This document shows, in pieces, positions 9,049-16,789 of a DNA stretch of 64,000 bases (its first letter is position 1; the number at the start of each line of letters is the position of its first letter). The notes under the pieces were generated by a model, which saw only the letters and a list, made by a program, of their open reading frames with translations, ran no database searches and was not told the DNA's origin. Source of the DNA: Pseudomonadota bacterium (GTDB taxonomy: Bacteria > Pseudomonadota > Alphaproteobacteria > SHVP01); contig JAQBYN010000011.1 in assembly GCA_027622715.1 (NCBI GenBank), positions 28,786-92,785 on the forward strand, read 5' to 3'. The position numbers and the translations under genes were made by a program.

Positions 9049-9510
9049 TCAATCCGAGAGCCGGCGCAGGATGCGGTCCATGCGGCGGGTCAACTTGCCG
9101 CGCTGATCGCCGTTGAGGCTCGCATGAAAGGCAAGGAACGACGGCAGTACCGCGTCGACGCGCTGATCGAATTCGGCTTTCAGCCGCCCGGTCAGGGCCG
9201 TCACCGCTGCCGAGTCTATCTGGGCGGCGCCCACGAGGGCCTGCGTATCCCGTAGCATTTGCTGTGCGATGGTTCGGTTGCTCGCGGAAGCAGCGACAAA
9301 GGCATCCGCTACCTTACGGAATTCGGCGCGCTGTGCGGCGTCCAAGTCGAGTTTCCGGGTTGCCATTTTGGTTACCCAGTCGGCCCGCGCCTCCGGCCCG
9401 TGGCCGCGATGATGGCTGGTGCTCGCTGCACCAATGCCGACAAGGACGATGAGCGCGCCAGCCACTGCAACCCATTTCCGGCGTCCCCGGAACGCATTTC
9501 GCAAGTCCAT
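9049..9510 (-). CDS. Spy/CpxP-like periplasmic protein, membrane anchored
   Basis: 153 residues. A basic N-terminus and one hydrophobic helix (WVAVAGALIVLVGIGAAS, about 13-30) precede an all-helical, charged domain. The domain contains KLDLDAAQRAEFRKVADAF and LKAEFDQRVDAVLPSFLAFHASLNGDQRGKL. These are two LTxxQ-like helices as in Spy/CpxP chaperones and metal-resistance (CnrR/ZraP) proteins. It probably acts in the periplasm on envelope stress or metals. It is divergent from the cyclase gene. Confidence 0.65.
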   Translation of the reverse strand: MDLRNAFRGRRKWVAVAGALIVLVGIGAASTSHHRGHGPEARADWVTKMATRKLDLDAAQRAEFRKVADAFVAASASNRTIAQQMLRDTQALVGAAQIDSAAVTALTGRLKAEFDQRVDAVLPSFLAFHASLNGDQRGKLTRRMDRILRRLSD

Positions 9511-9527
9511 GTGTCACCCTTTGATCC

Positions 9528-10850
9528 GTGTACGATCCACTTCACATTGGTGACCTGACAGACGAATCAAGGGCGGACGGGCGATTCCGGTTTTGTCGGC
9601 GGCAAAAACACTTAACAATCGAATCCAGAACACCTACATGCCCAATACAGCAAGGGGGACGGTCGGAAGATTCGGCGCCGCGCAAATTAGCCGCAATCCT
9701 CGCGGCAGATGTCGCCGGCTACAGCCGGATGATGGGGCAAGACGAGGACGCCACCGTCCGAACTTTGTCGGCTTATCGCGACACAATTGGCAGCACGGTC
9801 ACCGCGCATGAGGGGCGCGTGTTTGGCGGCGCAGGCGACAGCCTGGTTGCCGAGTTTTCAAGCCCCGTGCAAGCCGTGCGTTGTGCCCTCGCGATTCAAG
9901 ACAGCATTACACGCCAGAACAAAGAACTTCCCGACGACCGGCGCATGCGGTTTCGCATCGGTGTCAATCTAGGCGATGTCATCGTCGACGGTGACAACTT
10001 GCTCGGCGACGGCGTCAATGTCGCCGCGCGTCTAGAGGGGTTGGCGCCGCCGGGCGGCATCTGCATAACCGCCGCGGTCTACGACCAAGTGCGCAATCGT
10101 ATTGATGCGCCGATATCCGATCTTGGGCGCCAGAGCTTCAAGAATATCGATCAGCCTGTGCGCGTATACAGCGTCGGCGCGGTACGACCGCGCCGGCGGC
10201 GCGTGGCGCGCCTGTCGGCGGTGGTCGGCATTGCGGCGGCGGTTGTCGTTGTCGCGGCCTTCCTCCTTCTGGGTGGCAGCGGTACGGCGCCAGTCGCCAA
10301 CGCGGCGCCGGTGTTGGTTGTCTACCCCTTCAATCCCATCGGCGAGGATGATCGTCTGGTGCAAATCGGCGATGGTCTACGCCAAGACCTGATGATTTCG
10401 TTGTCAGATGCAAACGCGCGGCTCAGGATTATCGCGATTTCCGATCGCGCGCCGCTCGCGGACCCGCCACCCGACTATGTCCTAGACGGCAGTATTCGGA
10501 TTGCCGGCGATACCGTTCGGGTCACGGCACTCCTTGTCGACAAGCGCAGCGGTTACCAACTCTGGGGTGGACGTTTTGACCGGTTGGCTGATGCCGAACT
10601 CACTTTCCAAGACGATATCGCGGGCAAGATTGCGGGGTCGCTCGCCGACAAATTGGCGGTTGCCGAGGCTGAGCGGGCCCGCCCACCCGGTGCCTTCGCC
10701 GCAATGGTTGATGGTCTCGCGGTTGTCGGGCGCTTTACCCGCCGCGCCGCGGCTCTGCCGTTCGATCTCTACCGGCGCGTCGTTGGCGACGCGTCGCTGC
10801 CCACCGATACCAAAGTTTCCGGCCTCCCCGTAGGAAAGGTGCCCTCATGA
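9528..10850 (+). CDS. Class III adenylate/guanylate cyclase with TolB-like C-terminal domain
   Basis: The cyclase homology domain covers LAAILAADVAGYSRMMG through GDGVNVAARLEGLAPPGGI; both metal Asp regions and the N-x3-R pair are present. One transmembrane helix follows (VVGIAAAVVVVAAFLLL). The C-terminal domain starts VLVVYPFNPIGEDD and contains YVLDGSIRIAGDTVRVTALLVD, as in TolB-N-like domains of rhizobial cyclases. The Lys that reads adenine is absent, because GRVFGGAGDS replaces the usual GRxVKTTGDG. The only conventional in-frame start, at 9528, lies 17 bases from a divergent gene and adds unrelated sequence. Deleting one G from the G5 run at 9654-9658 would instead give a neat start at the ATG at 9638. 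It overlaps the next gene by 4 bases. Confidence 0.8.
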   Translation: MYDPLHIGDLTDESRADGRFRFCRRQKHLTIESRTPTCPIQQGGRSEDSAPRKLAAILAADVAGYSRMMGQDEDATVRTLSAYRDTIGSTVTAHEGRVFGGAGDSLVAEFSSPVQAVRCALAIQDSITRQNKELPDDRRMRFRIGVNLGDVIVDGDNLLGDGVNVAARLEGLAPPGGICITAAVYDQVRNRIDAPISDLGRQSFKNIDQPVRVYSVGAVRPRRRRVARLSAVVGIAAAVVVVAAFLLLGGSGTAPVANAAPVLVVYPFNPIGEDDRLVQIGDGLRQDLMISLSDANARLRIIAISDRAPLADPPPDYVLDGSIRIAGDTVRVTALLVDKRSGYQLWGGRFDRLADAELTFQDDIAGKIAGSLADKLAVAEAERARPPGAFAAMVDGLAVVGRFTRRAAALPFDLYRRVVGDASLPTDTKVSGLPVGKVPS

Positions 10851-11980
10851 AAACCATCTTTGTGACTGCTGTCGCCGCCGCCGGATTGACCTTCGCAGCA
10901 GTTACGCCTGGGCTAGGTCAGAACTTCGGCGAGTTCGTCTCGCAGAACGGACCGACGGATCGCAACGTCTACCTTGCCGGCAAAAGCGTGTCGGTTGATA
11001 CGGATGCGGCGGAGGACGTCATCGCCGCGGGCAGGGACGTAACTGTGCGCGGTCGGGTCGCCGGCGATGTTCTCGCGGCAGCGCGTGACGTGCTGGTCGA
11101 TGCTGCGGTCGGCAGCGACCTACGCGCCGCCGGGCGCGACGTTATCGTGCGCGGCAGTGTCGGGGGTGACGTCACCGCCGCGGGCGCGGTGGTCATACTT
11201 GAACGTGGCCTGACCGTCGGCGATCGTATCATGGTCGCCGGCGGCGAGGTTTTCATCGACGCCGAGGTCGGCGGCGACGCCAAGATTGCGGGCGCGACGG
11301 TGCGCCTCGGCGGGACGTTTCTCGGGAATGTCGACGTTACCGGTGAAGACATCGCGGTTGGCGCCGGCGCCCATATTGTTGGTGACTTCATCTATCGCAG
11401 CCTAAATGAGGCCGTGATCGATCCCGCGGCGCGCATTGACGGCGATATCACCTTCATTCGTTCCGAGATGACTGAGGAGATGTTCGGTGGCGCCTTTGCC
11501 GGCGTCGGCGCCGGCAGTCTGCTCTTCCTCATTGGCATGATCGTGCTTGGCGCGGTGCACTTGATGCTGTTTCCAGGCGCCGCACGGTTGGTCACGCAGG
11601 GCATGCGCGATCGGCCGGGCCGCGCCCTCGCCACTGGCGCGGCGGTGATTGTTGGGACTCCCTTACTCGCGGTGGTGCTGGCGATTACCATTATCGGCAT
11701 TCCGGTGACGATCTTCCTGGTCGCTCTGTTCATAGCCGCCCTGTTCGTGGCCTACCTGTCGGCATCCCTTCTAACGGGTCAGGTTCTCGCCCGCCTGGCG
11801 CGCCGCAATGCCGAAGACCGATTCTGGCCGCGCGTTGCGGCGCTCGCCGTTGGCCTCCTGGTGTTATCGGTATTGGGGCTGGTACCCTTCCTGGGGCCGT
11901 TGATCGTGATCGCGGCACTCATGCTCGGTTTGGGCAGCCTGGTATTGCAGGTTCTGAGCGCCCGCCGCGCGGCGGCGTAG
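10847..11980 (+). CDS. Bactofilin-like polymer-forming membrane protein
   Basis: 377 residues. A signal peptide (1-24) is followed by a long stretch of six-residue strand repeats (VTVRGRVAGDVLAAARDVLV, then DVIVRGSVGGDVTAAG, and so on, about 45-200). This indicates a right-handed beta-helix as in bactofilin/polymer-forming cytoskeletal proteins. Three to four transmembrane helices lie in 215-370 (LLFLIGMIVLGAVHLML, LLAVVLAITIIGIPVTIFLVALFIAALFVAYL split by Pro, VLSVLGLVPFLGPLIVIAALMLGLG). The signal peptide places the solenoid outside the cytoplasm, unlike true bactofilins. ATGA overlap with the cyclase implies a shared operon. Confidence 0.75.
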   Translation: MKTIFVTAVAAAGLTFAAVTPGLGQNFGEFVSQNGPTDRNVYLAGKSVSVDTDAAEDVIAAGRDVTVRGRVAGDVLAAARDVLVDAAVGSDLRAAGRDVIVRGSVGGDVTAAGAVVILERGLTVGDRIMVAGGEVFIDAEVGGDAKIAGATVRLGGTFLGNVDVTGEDIAVGAGAHIVGDFIYRSLNEAVIDPAARIDGDITFIRSEMTEEMFGGAFAGVGAGSLLFLIGMIVLGAVHLMLFPGAARLVTQGMRDRPGRALATGAAVIVGTPLLAVVLAITIIGIPVTIFLVALFIAALFVAYLSASLLTGQVLARLARRNAEDRFWPRVAALAVGLLVLSVLGLVPFLGPLIVIAALMLGLGSLVLQVLSARRAAA

Positions 11981-12053
11981 GCGGCGGCGCGCTGCACGAA
12001 TTCCATCGGCAATGGATTGCAGACCCATGGCGCGAGGGCTAGCTTTCGCGGCC

Positions 12054-12758
12054 ATGTCCCGCCCCATTTTGTGCATCGTTCATCAAAAACACTCGCGAAC
12101 CCGCCGCGTCGGGCGGTTTCTTAAGCGCAAAGGCCATGCGTTGGATGTCCGCCGACCGTGCCTCGGTCATGAGCTGCCAGAAAATCTCGACGATCACGCA
12201 GGCGTCGTCGTATTCGGCGGCCCGCAGAGCGCCTACGAGCATGACAAGTTCGACTTCCTAAAGCGCGAGTTGGATTGGCTGCCGACGGCGCTCGATGCGG
12301 GCGTGCCGTTCCTCGGCATCTGCCTGGGCTGTCAAATGTTGGCGCAAGTGCTGGGCGGCCGGGTGCACACCCACCCTGACGGTCTTTTCGAGGTCGGTTA
12401 TTTCCCGGTCTATCCGACCGCAGCCGGGTCCGAAATCTTTGGCGACGCCGATGTGCTACATGCCTATCAGTGGCACAAGGACGGTTATGAAGTGCCCGAC
12501 AGCGCGACCGTTTTGGCTAAGGGCGACCGCTTCGCCAATCAAGCCTTTCGCTACGGGACATCAGCGTTTGGCCTGCAGTTTCATCCTGAGTTGACACCGC
12601 GCACGATGGAGCTGTGGTCGGGATTTGCCAACAAGCGGGAAGTCCCCGGTGCGCAGCCTGTCGACGAGATGAAATCGGTGCGCGACAAACACGATCACAA
12701 AGTCCGTCACTGGCTCGGCGGCTTTCTCGATCACTGGCTCGGATCGGACGCGCGTTAG
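12054..12758 (+). CDS. Class I glutamine amidotransferase (GMP synthase-like domain protein)
   Basis: 234 residues from the ATG at 12054; an upstream in-frame ATG at 12012 only adds unrelated sequence. The nucleophile elbow GICLGCQ places the catalytic Cys at about residue 90, and QFHPE supplies His177 and Glu179. The fold opens with a VVVFGGPQSAYEHD motif. Stand-alone class I GATase proteins of this type hydrolyse gamma-glutamyl amides (for example gamma-Glu-GABA-like enzymes) or act on unknown substrates. No synthase partner is adjacent. It converges on the next gene with a 4-base overlap. Confidence 0.85.
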   Translation: MSRPILCIVHQKHSRTRRVGRFLKRKGHALDVRRPCLGHELPENLDDHAGVVVFGGPQSAYEHDKFDFLKRELDWLPTALDAGVPFLGICLGCQMLAQVLGGRVHTHPDGLFEVGYFPVYPTAAGSEIFGDADVLHAYQWHKDGYEVPDSATVLAKGDRFANQAFRYGTSAFGLQFHPELTPRTMELWSGFANKREVPGAQPVDEMKSVRDKHDHKVRHWLGGFLDHWLGSDAR

Positions 12759-13171
12759 CGCCCGTACTGAATGTTTTGAATCAGCGGGCGAACCGCGCCG
12801 TTGCCGACGACAATATCGCTGGCCTGCCGCATGTCGCCAATCATGACTTCAAGGTCGAGCCGTTCCGCGGGGCTCGATAGACGGCCGATGTGGCGCTGGT
12901 AAACGTTGAGCCACGCGGACTGAATGCGCGGCAGCTTGCTTTGAACTTCGGCGGCCTCCTCAAGCTTCAATATTTCCAGCGTGATATGGACGGTAACCAA
13001 CCCACGAACCCGGTTGCGATTCACGATGGCGGCGCTGAGCGGCGCTAGTTCAATGAACCGGACAGCATGTGGCTCTTCGTCAGCGCCTTGTGGTACCGCG
13101 GCAAGCACGGTTGCCGCCCATAGCAGGCCGGCCAGGCCGATCGCTGCGGCGATGGCTCGGATCGCTGTCAT
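12755..13171 (-). CDS. Small secreted protein, weakly FliL-like
   Basis: 138 residues. A signal peptide or anchor (AIAAAIGLAGLLWAATVLA) is followed by a domain whose strand-helix layout, VRGLVTVHITLEILKLEEAAEVQSKL split by PRIQSAW, recalls the periplasmic domain of FliL. No flagellar genes are nearby, so the resemblance may be structural only. It is the last gene of the minus-strand catabolic operon, overlapping ridA by 4 bases (13168-13171). Confidence 0.45.
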   Translation of the reverse strand: MTAIRAIAAAIGLAGLLWAATVLAAVPQGADEEPHAVRFIELAPLSAAIVNRNRVRGLVTVHITLEILKLEEAAEVQSKLPRIQSAWLNVYQRHIGRLSSPAERLDLEVMIGDMRQASDIVVGNGAVRPLIQNIQYGR

Positions 13172-13572
13172 TCGGGTGCCTCGACGGTGGGGTGAATCTC
13201 AAGCATCGCGCCGGGCAATGCCAGCGCCGCAACCTGGACGGCGGTTGATGCGGGGATCGACGCGTTGTGGCGTTCATAAAAGGCGCGGCGCACGTGGGCT
13301 GCGGCACTCAATGCGGCGAGATCCGTTGTAAAAAGAATCTCGCTAACAACGTGCTGCAACGTTGCCCCTTGGGTCGCCAGCGCCGCTTCGAAGCGCGTGT
13401 AGATGCGCTCGATTTGCACGGCCATATCGCCGGCACCGACCAGATCAAAATTCTCGTCCGCCGAGAGCATGCCTGACATGTACAAGATACCGCGCGATTT
13501 CACGAAGCGCGGAAAGCCGAGCTTACGTTCCAACGCTTCGTCGGCATACAGGCATTGTTCGAAACGGGCCAT
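13168..13572 (-). CDS. RidA (YjgF/YER057c/UK114) family protein
   Basis: 134 residues from the ATG at 13572; the frame stays open further upstream only as an overlap with the CoA-transferase gene. The order of elements fits the family: an early SRGILYMSGMLS strand, QIERIYTRFEAALATQGATLQHVV, RRAFYERHNASIPASTAVQVAAL and a final GAMLEIHPTVEA strand. RidA enzymes hydrolyse reactive enamine/imine intermediates. The canonical Arg105 seems to be replaced: the segment reads IPASTAVQV where RxxVxV is usual. It is probably an Rid-subfamily member of a catabolic pathway rather than housekeeping RidA. Confidence 0.8.
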   Translation of the reverse strand: MARFEQCLYADEALERKLGFPRFVKSRGILYMSGMLSADENFDLVGAGDMAVQIERIYTRFEAALATQGATLQHVVSEILFTTDLAALSAAAHVRRAFYERHNASIPASTAVQVAALALPGAMLEIHPTVEAPE

Positions 13573-13585
13573 CGTGTCGCTGTTC

Positions 13586-14800
13586 CTAGGTAGCCTTGCG
13601 CCGTTGTTCCAGCACGACCCCAGCTTCGACAAAGCGCGTGATCTCGTCTTCGGAAAATCCCGCCGCGCATAACACGTCGCGGTCGTTCTCGCCGAAGGTC
13701 GGTGGGCGGCTCCGCACGGTGCCGGGTGTGCGGCTAAACTTGATCGGCACACCGATACCGCGATAGCCGTCTTTTTCGACCACCATCTCACGGTGCTTGG
13801 TGTGCGGGTGATTCAAAATCCCGGCCATGTCGAGAATCGGTCCGGCCGGAACGCCCTGTTGCAGCAACGTCATGCATAGCGCCTCGCCGTCCTTGTCGGC
13901 GAGCAACTTGACCAGTGCGTCGCGCAGCGCCGGCTTGTTCTTCACCCGGTTCGAGTTGTTGGCATAGCGCGGGTCGCCGACCATTTCCGGCGCACCCAGC
14001 GCCTCGCACAACCGGCGGAACTGGCCGTTGTTGCCAACCGACAAATAGATATCGACCGTGGCGCTGGGGAAGGCGTCATAGGGTGCAATATTGGTGTGCG
14101 CGTTGCCGACACGCTGCGGCGCCTTGCCCGACAAAAACCAGTTCGGCGCATGCGGGTGCTGGAACGCAATACCGGTGTCGAACAAGCTGGCCTCGACCAG
14201 CTGCCCCATGCCGGATTTCTCGCGCTCGACGGCCGCGGCCAGGATCGCATTAGCGGCGAACAGCCCGGTACCGATATCGACCAGCGGAATGCCGACGCGC
14301 ACCCCGGTGCCGTCGGGCGGCCCGTTGACGCTAAACCAACCGCACATCGCCTGCAGGACGGCATCGTAACCCGGAAATCCGCCAAGCGGCCCGTCGCCGC
14401 CGAACCCGGTGACACGGCAATGGATCAGGCGTGGAAAACGGGCCTTGAGCACGTCTTCGTAGCCCAGCCCCCATTTCTCTAGCGAGCCGGTCTTGAAGTT
14501 CTCGACCAATGCATCGGCGTCCGCCAACAGCCGCAGCAGAATCTCGCGACCCTCAGGCGCGCGGATATCCAGCGCGACGCTTTTCTTGTTGCGGTTCACG
14601 CCCATGAAATAGGCGGCCTCGCCCTGATCATCGAACGGCGGGCCCCAGTCGCGGGTTTCGTCACCCTGCGGTGGTTCGATCTTGATCACGTCGGCACCCA
14701 GATCGCCGAGCAGTTGCGTGCAGTACGGACCGCCTAAAACGCGCGACAGGTCGATGATCTTCCAGCCCTTTAGCGGGCCGGTGTTTTCCGTTTCACTCAT
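13586..14800 (-). CDS. CaiB/BaiF family (type III) CoA transferase
   Basis: 404 residues from the ATG at 14800. The frame continues upstream to 15136 only as a shadow of the GST gene. The N-terminal LKGWKIIDLSRVLGGPYCTQLLGDLGADVIKIEPPQGDETR is written here as consecutive family landmarks LSRVLGGP, LGDLGADVIK and GDETRDWGPP. The catalytic Asp is in GFPGYDAV and NRNKKSVALD follows. These enzymes move CoA between carboxylic acids through aspartyl-anhydride intermediates. In this operon it probably activates an acid made by the upstream hydrolase or lyase (inference). Confidence 0.92.
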   Translation of the reverse strand: MSETENTGPLKGWKIIDLSRVLGGPYCTQLLGDLGADVIKIEPPQGDETRDWGPPFDDQGEAAYFMGVNRNKKSVALDIRAPEGREILLRLLADADALVENFKTGSLEKWGLGYEDVLKARFPRLIHCRVTGFGGDGPLGGFPGYDAVLQAMCGWFSVNGPPDGTGVRVGIPLVDIGTGLFAANAILAAAVEREKSGMGQLVEASLFDTGIAFQHPHAPNWFLSGKAPQRVGNAHTNIAPYDAFPSATVDIYLSVGNNGQFRRLCEALGAPEMVGDPRYANNSNRVKNKPALRDALVKLLADKDGEALCMTLLQQGVPAGPILDMAGILNHPHTKHREMVVEKDGYRGIGVPIKFSRTPGTVRSRPPTFGENDRDVLCAAGFSEDEITRFVEAGVVLEQRRKAT

Positions 14801-14805
14801 GGCGC

Positions 14806-15429
14806 TTAGGCGGAAGCCGCCATACCCTTTTTGACCGCGGGTCGCGCGCCCACCGTGCTGACCCAGCGCTGGATGTTCGCGAAATCGTCGATGCCGCCGG
14901 GCACCCGAGGCGCCGATGTGGTCGCGCTGGGATAGGCCAAGATGTCGGCGATCGTGTAGACGCTGCCGGCGAGGAATTCGTTTTGCGCTAGCCGATCGTC
15001 CATCGCCTTGAGGAACCGCTTGGCCCGCCCCTGGAACAGATCGACGCCGTAGGGCACCGGTTCTGGCGGCGAGATTCCCATATAAAACACGCCCGCGAAC
15101 GAAGGGCCGAGGTCGGCTGCGACCATCGTCGCCCACTTCTGGGCTTCGACACGCGCCACGCCGGCTGCGGGCAGGAATTTGCCGGTCTTCTCGGCGATGT
15201 AGGTGCAGATCGCGAGCGTTTCAAACACATGAATCGGTTTGCCGTCCGGTCCGTCGCGATCGGTGATCGCCGGTCCCATGCCCAGTGGATTGATCTTCAA
15301 GAATGCGGGTGCCTGGTGCGCGCCTTTGGTCAAGTCGAGCATATGGACATCGTAGGCCAGCCCGGCTTCCTCCAGCACGATGGACGCGCGCTGCCCGTTC
15401 GCTGTCTTAACGGTGTACAGATCGATCAT
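14806..15429 (-). CDS. YfcG-like (Nu-class) glutathione transferase, copy 1
   Basis: 207 residues. The start MIDLYTVKTANGQ has the Thr9-x-Asn11 pair that binds the glutathione sulfur in E. coli YfcG, instead of the Ser, Tyr or Cys of other classes. GMGPAITDRDG and FETLAICTYIAEKTG complete the thioredoxin-like domain; the C-terminal helical domain contains YTIADILAYP. YfcG-type enzymes mostly reduce disulfides with two bound glutathiones. The ATG overlaps the previous gene stop by 4 bases. Confidence 0.88.
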   Translation of the reverse strand: MIDLYTVKTANGQRASIVLEEAGLAYDVHMLDLTKGAHQAPAFLKINPLGMGPAITDRDGPDGKPIHVFETLAICTYIAEKTGKFLPAAGVARVEAQKWATMVAADLGPSFAGVFYMGISPPEPVPYGVDLFQGRAKRFLKAMDDRLAQNEFLAGSVYTIADILAYPSATTSAPRVPGGIDDFANIQRWVSTVGARPAVKKGMAASA

Positions 15430-16067
15430 GACTTGGGTGTTCCTTCGACGATGACGGACATACCTTTTTGCACGGCGGGGCGGGCACCGACGCGGTCAAT
15501 CCACGCGCGGACATTGGCGTAGGGTCCGAGTCCGTCGTCCAGCGCCGCGACCGAGACTACGACGACCGGGTAGAGCTGCACGTCGGCATAGGAATAGGTT
15601 TTCCCTGCGAGATAGGGCGCCTCGCCCAGCCGTTGGTCGAACACCGCCATCAGCCGGTGCACCTGACTGGTGTAATAGTCCGTCACCTCGGCATGGTCGC
15701 CTTTCGTCCGGGTCTTGATGATGAAATGCACATTGAACGCGACGTTCAGGTTGGCCGGCGTCACCGTTGCCCATTCCATCGCCAACGCCTTTTCCAAGGG
15801 TTCCTGAGGCCACAACTTGCCGGACTTTTCGGCGAGATAGGCCGAGATCGCCAACGTCTCGAACAGCGCCAGCGGTTTGCCGCCCGGTCCGTCGTGATCG
15901 ACGATCGCCGGCATTTTGCCGATGGGGTTGATCCTCTTGTAGTCGTCTGTGAGATGCGCGCCCTTCATCATGTCGAGGTACTTGAAGGTATAGGGCAGGC
16001 CGCTCTCTTCAAGCATCACGGCGACCTTCTGGCCGTTCGCAGTATTGAAGCCATAAAAATCGATCAT
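15426..16067 (-). CDS. YfcG-like (Nu-class) glutathione transferase, copy 2
   Basis: 213 residues, paralogous to the adjacent downstream GST. It starts MIDFYGFNTANGQ with the same Thr-x-Asn pair. It also has KMPAIVDHDGPGGKPLALFETLAIS and AYLAEKSGKLWP in the N-terminal domain, and YSYADVQLYP in the C-terminal domain. A tandem pair of diverged copies may work as a heterodimer or on successive substrates (inference). ATGA overlaps on both sides (16064-16067 and 15426-15429) show tight coupling with the hydrolase and the second GST. Confidence 0.88.
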   Translation of the reverse strand: MIDFYGFNTANGQKVAVMLEESGLPYTFKYLDMMKGAHLTDDYKRINPIGKMPAIVDHDGPGGKPLALFETLAISAYLAEKSGKLWPQEPLEKALAMEWATVTPANLNVAFNVHFIIKTRTKGDHAEVTDYYTSQVHRLMAVFDQRLGEAPYLAGKTYSYADVQLYPVVVVSVAALDDGLGPYANVRAWIDRVGARPAVQKGMSVIVEGTPKS

Positions 16068-16765
16068 GAGGTTCCTTGGGCCGCGCGGGCCGGAATATTG
16101 GACAAACGGGATAGTAAATCTTTGGTCGGCATCACGTCGGCATATTTCTCCGACATGTCGAACAGGTTCACTGCGTGCGACACCTTGCTGCGGTCATAGA
16201 CCGCCTCTTCGGGGACCGCCACGCGAAAGTTAAAGGCAAACGCATCGACCACCGACGAGCGCACGCAGCCCGAGGTCGTGCAGCCCGTCACCACCAACGT
16301 ATCGGCGTCGACATCAATCAGGTAGGACGTCAGCGCTGTGCCGAAAAAGGCGCTCGGCTGTTTCTTGGGCACCAGAATGTCGCCCTCGACCGGCGCGACC
16401 TCGGCGACAAACTCATAACCCTTCTCCGAAATCGTCATGATGCTCGGCACCTTGGCCGCCAGCCGACCGCCGTCATAGGACTTCTTCGGCGCAACGTGCG
16501 GATACAACACCGGCCAGTTTTTGTCGCGAAACACCTTGAGGATCGGTTGGATATGGCGCACCGCGTTCCATGCGACATCGCCGCAGCTGGTTGGAAACTC
16601 TTTGATCGATTCCCAGAATGGTTTTTCCACCGTGCCGGTTGTGCGGTATTGCACGTCGATGATCAACAAAGCGGGCCGTGTGCCCATCCCGGTTGGTCGG
16701 CCGAACCCGGCGGCGCGGTAGGCCTTCTGCTCGTCTTCACTAATGATGCCGTCCCACGGTTTCAT
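16064..16765 (-). CDS. Isochorismatase-like cysteine hydrolase (N-carbamoylsarcosine amidase type)
   Basis: 233 residues. The catalytic triad of the family is visible: Asp37 in LIIDVQ, Lys134/135 in VPKKQPSAF, and Cys167 in TGCTTSGCVRSS. The N-terminal extension EQKAYRAAGFGRPTGMG matches N-carbamoylsarcosine amidase and maleamate amidase relatives rather than true isochorismatases. It probably hydrolyses an amide to ammonia and an acid. The real substrate cannot be read from sequence. Second gene of the operon. Confidence 0.85.
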   Translation of the reverse strand: MKPWDGIISEDEQKAYRAAGFGRPTGMGTRPALLIIDVQYRTTGTVEKPFWESIKEFPTSCGDVAWNAVRHIQPILKVFRDKNWPVLYPHVAPKKSYDGGRLAAKVPSIMTISEKGYEFVAEVAPVEGDILVPKKQPSAFFGTALTSYLIDVDADTLVVTGCTTSGCVRSSVVDAFAFNFRVAVPEEAVYDRSKVSHAVNLFDMSEKYADVMPTKDLLSRLSNIPARAAQGTS

Positions 16766-16789
16766 GGGTGTTCCTCCCGTTGGGCCGCG

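Noticed and set aside
14801..15136. N-terminal extension of the CoA transferase frame
   Set aside because: It is the antisense-free alternate frame of the GST gene; family homology starts exactly at the ATG at 14800.
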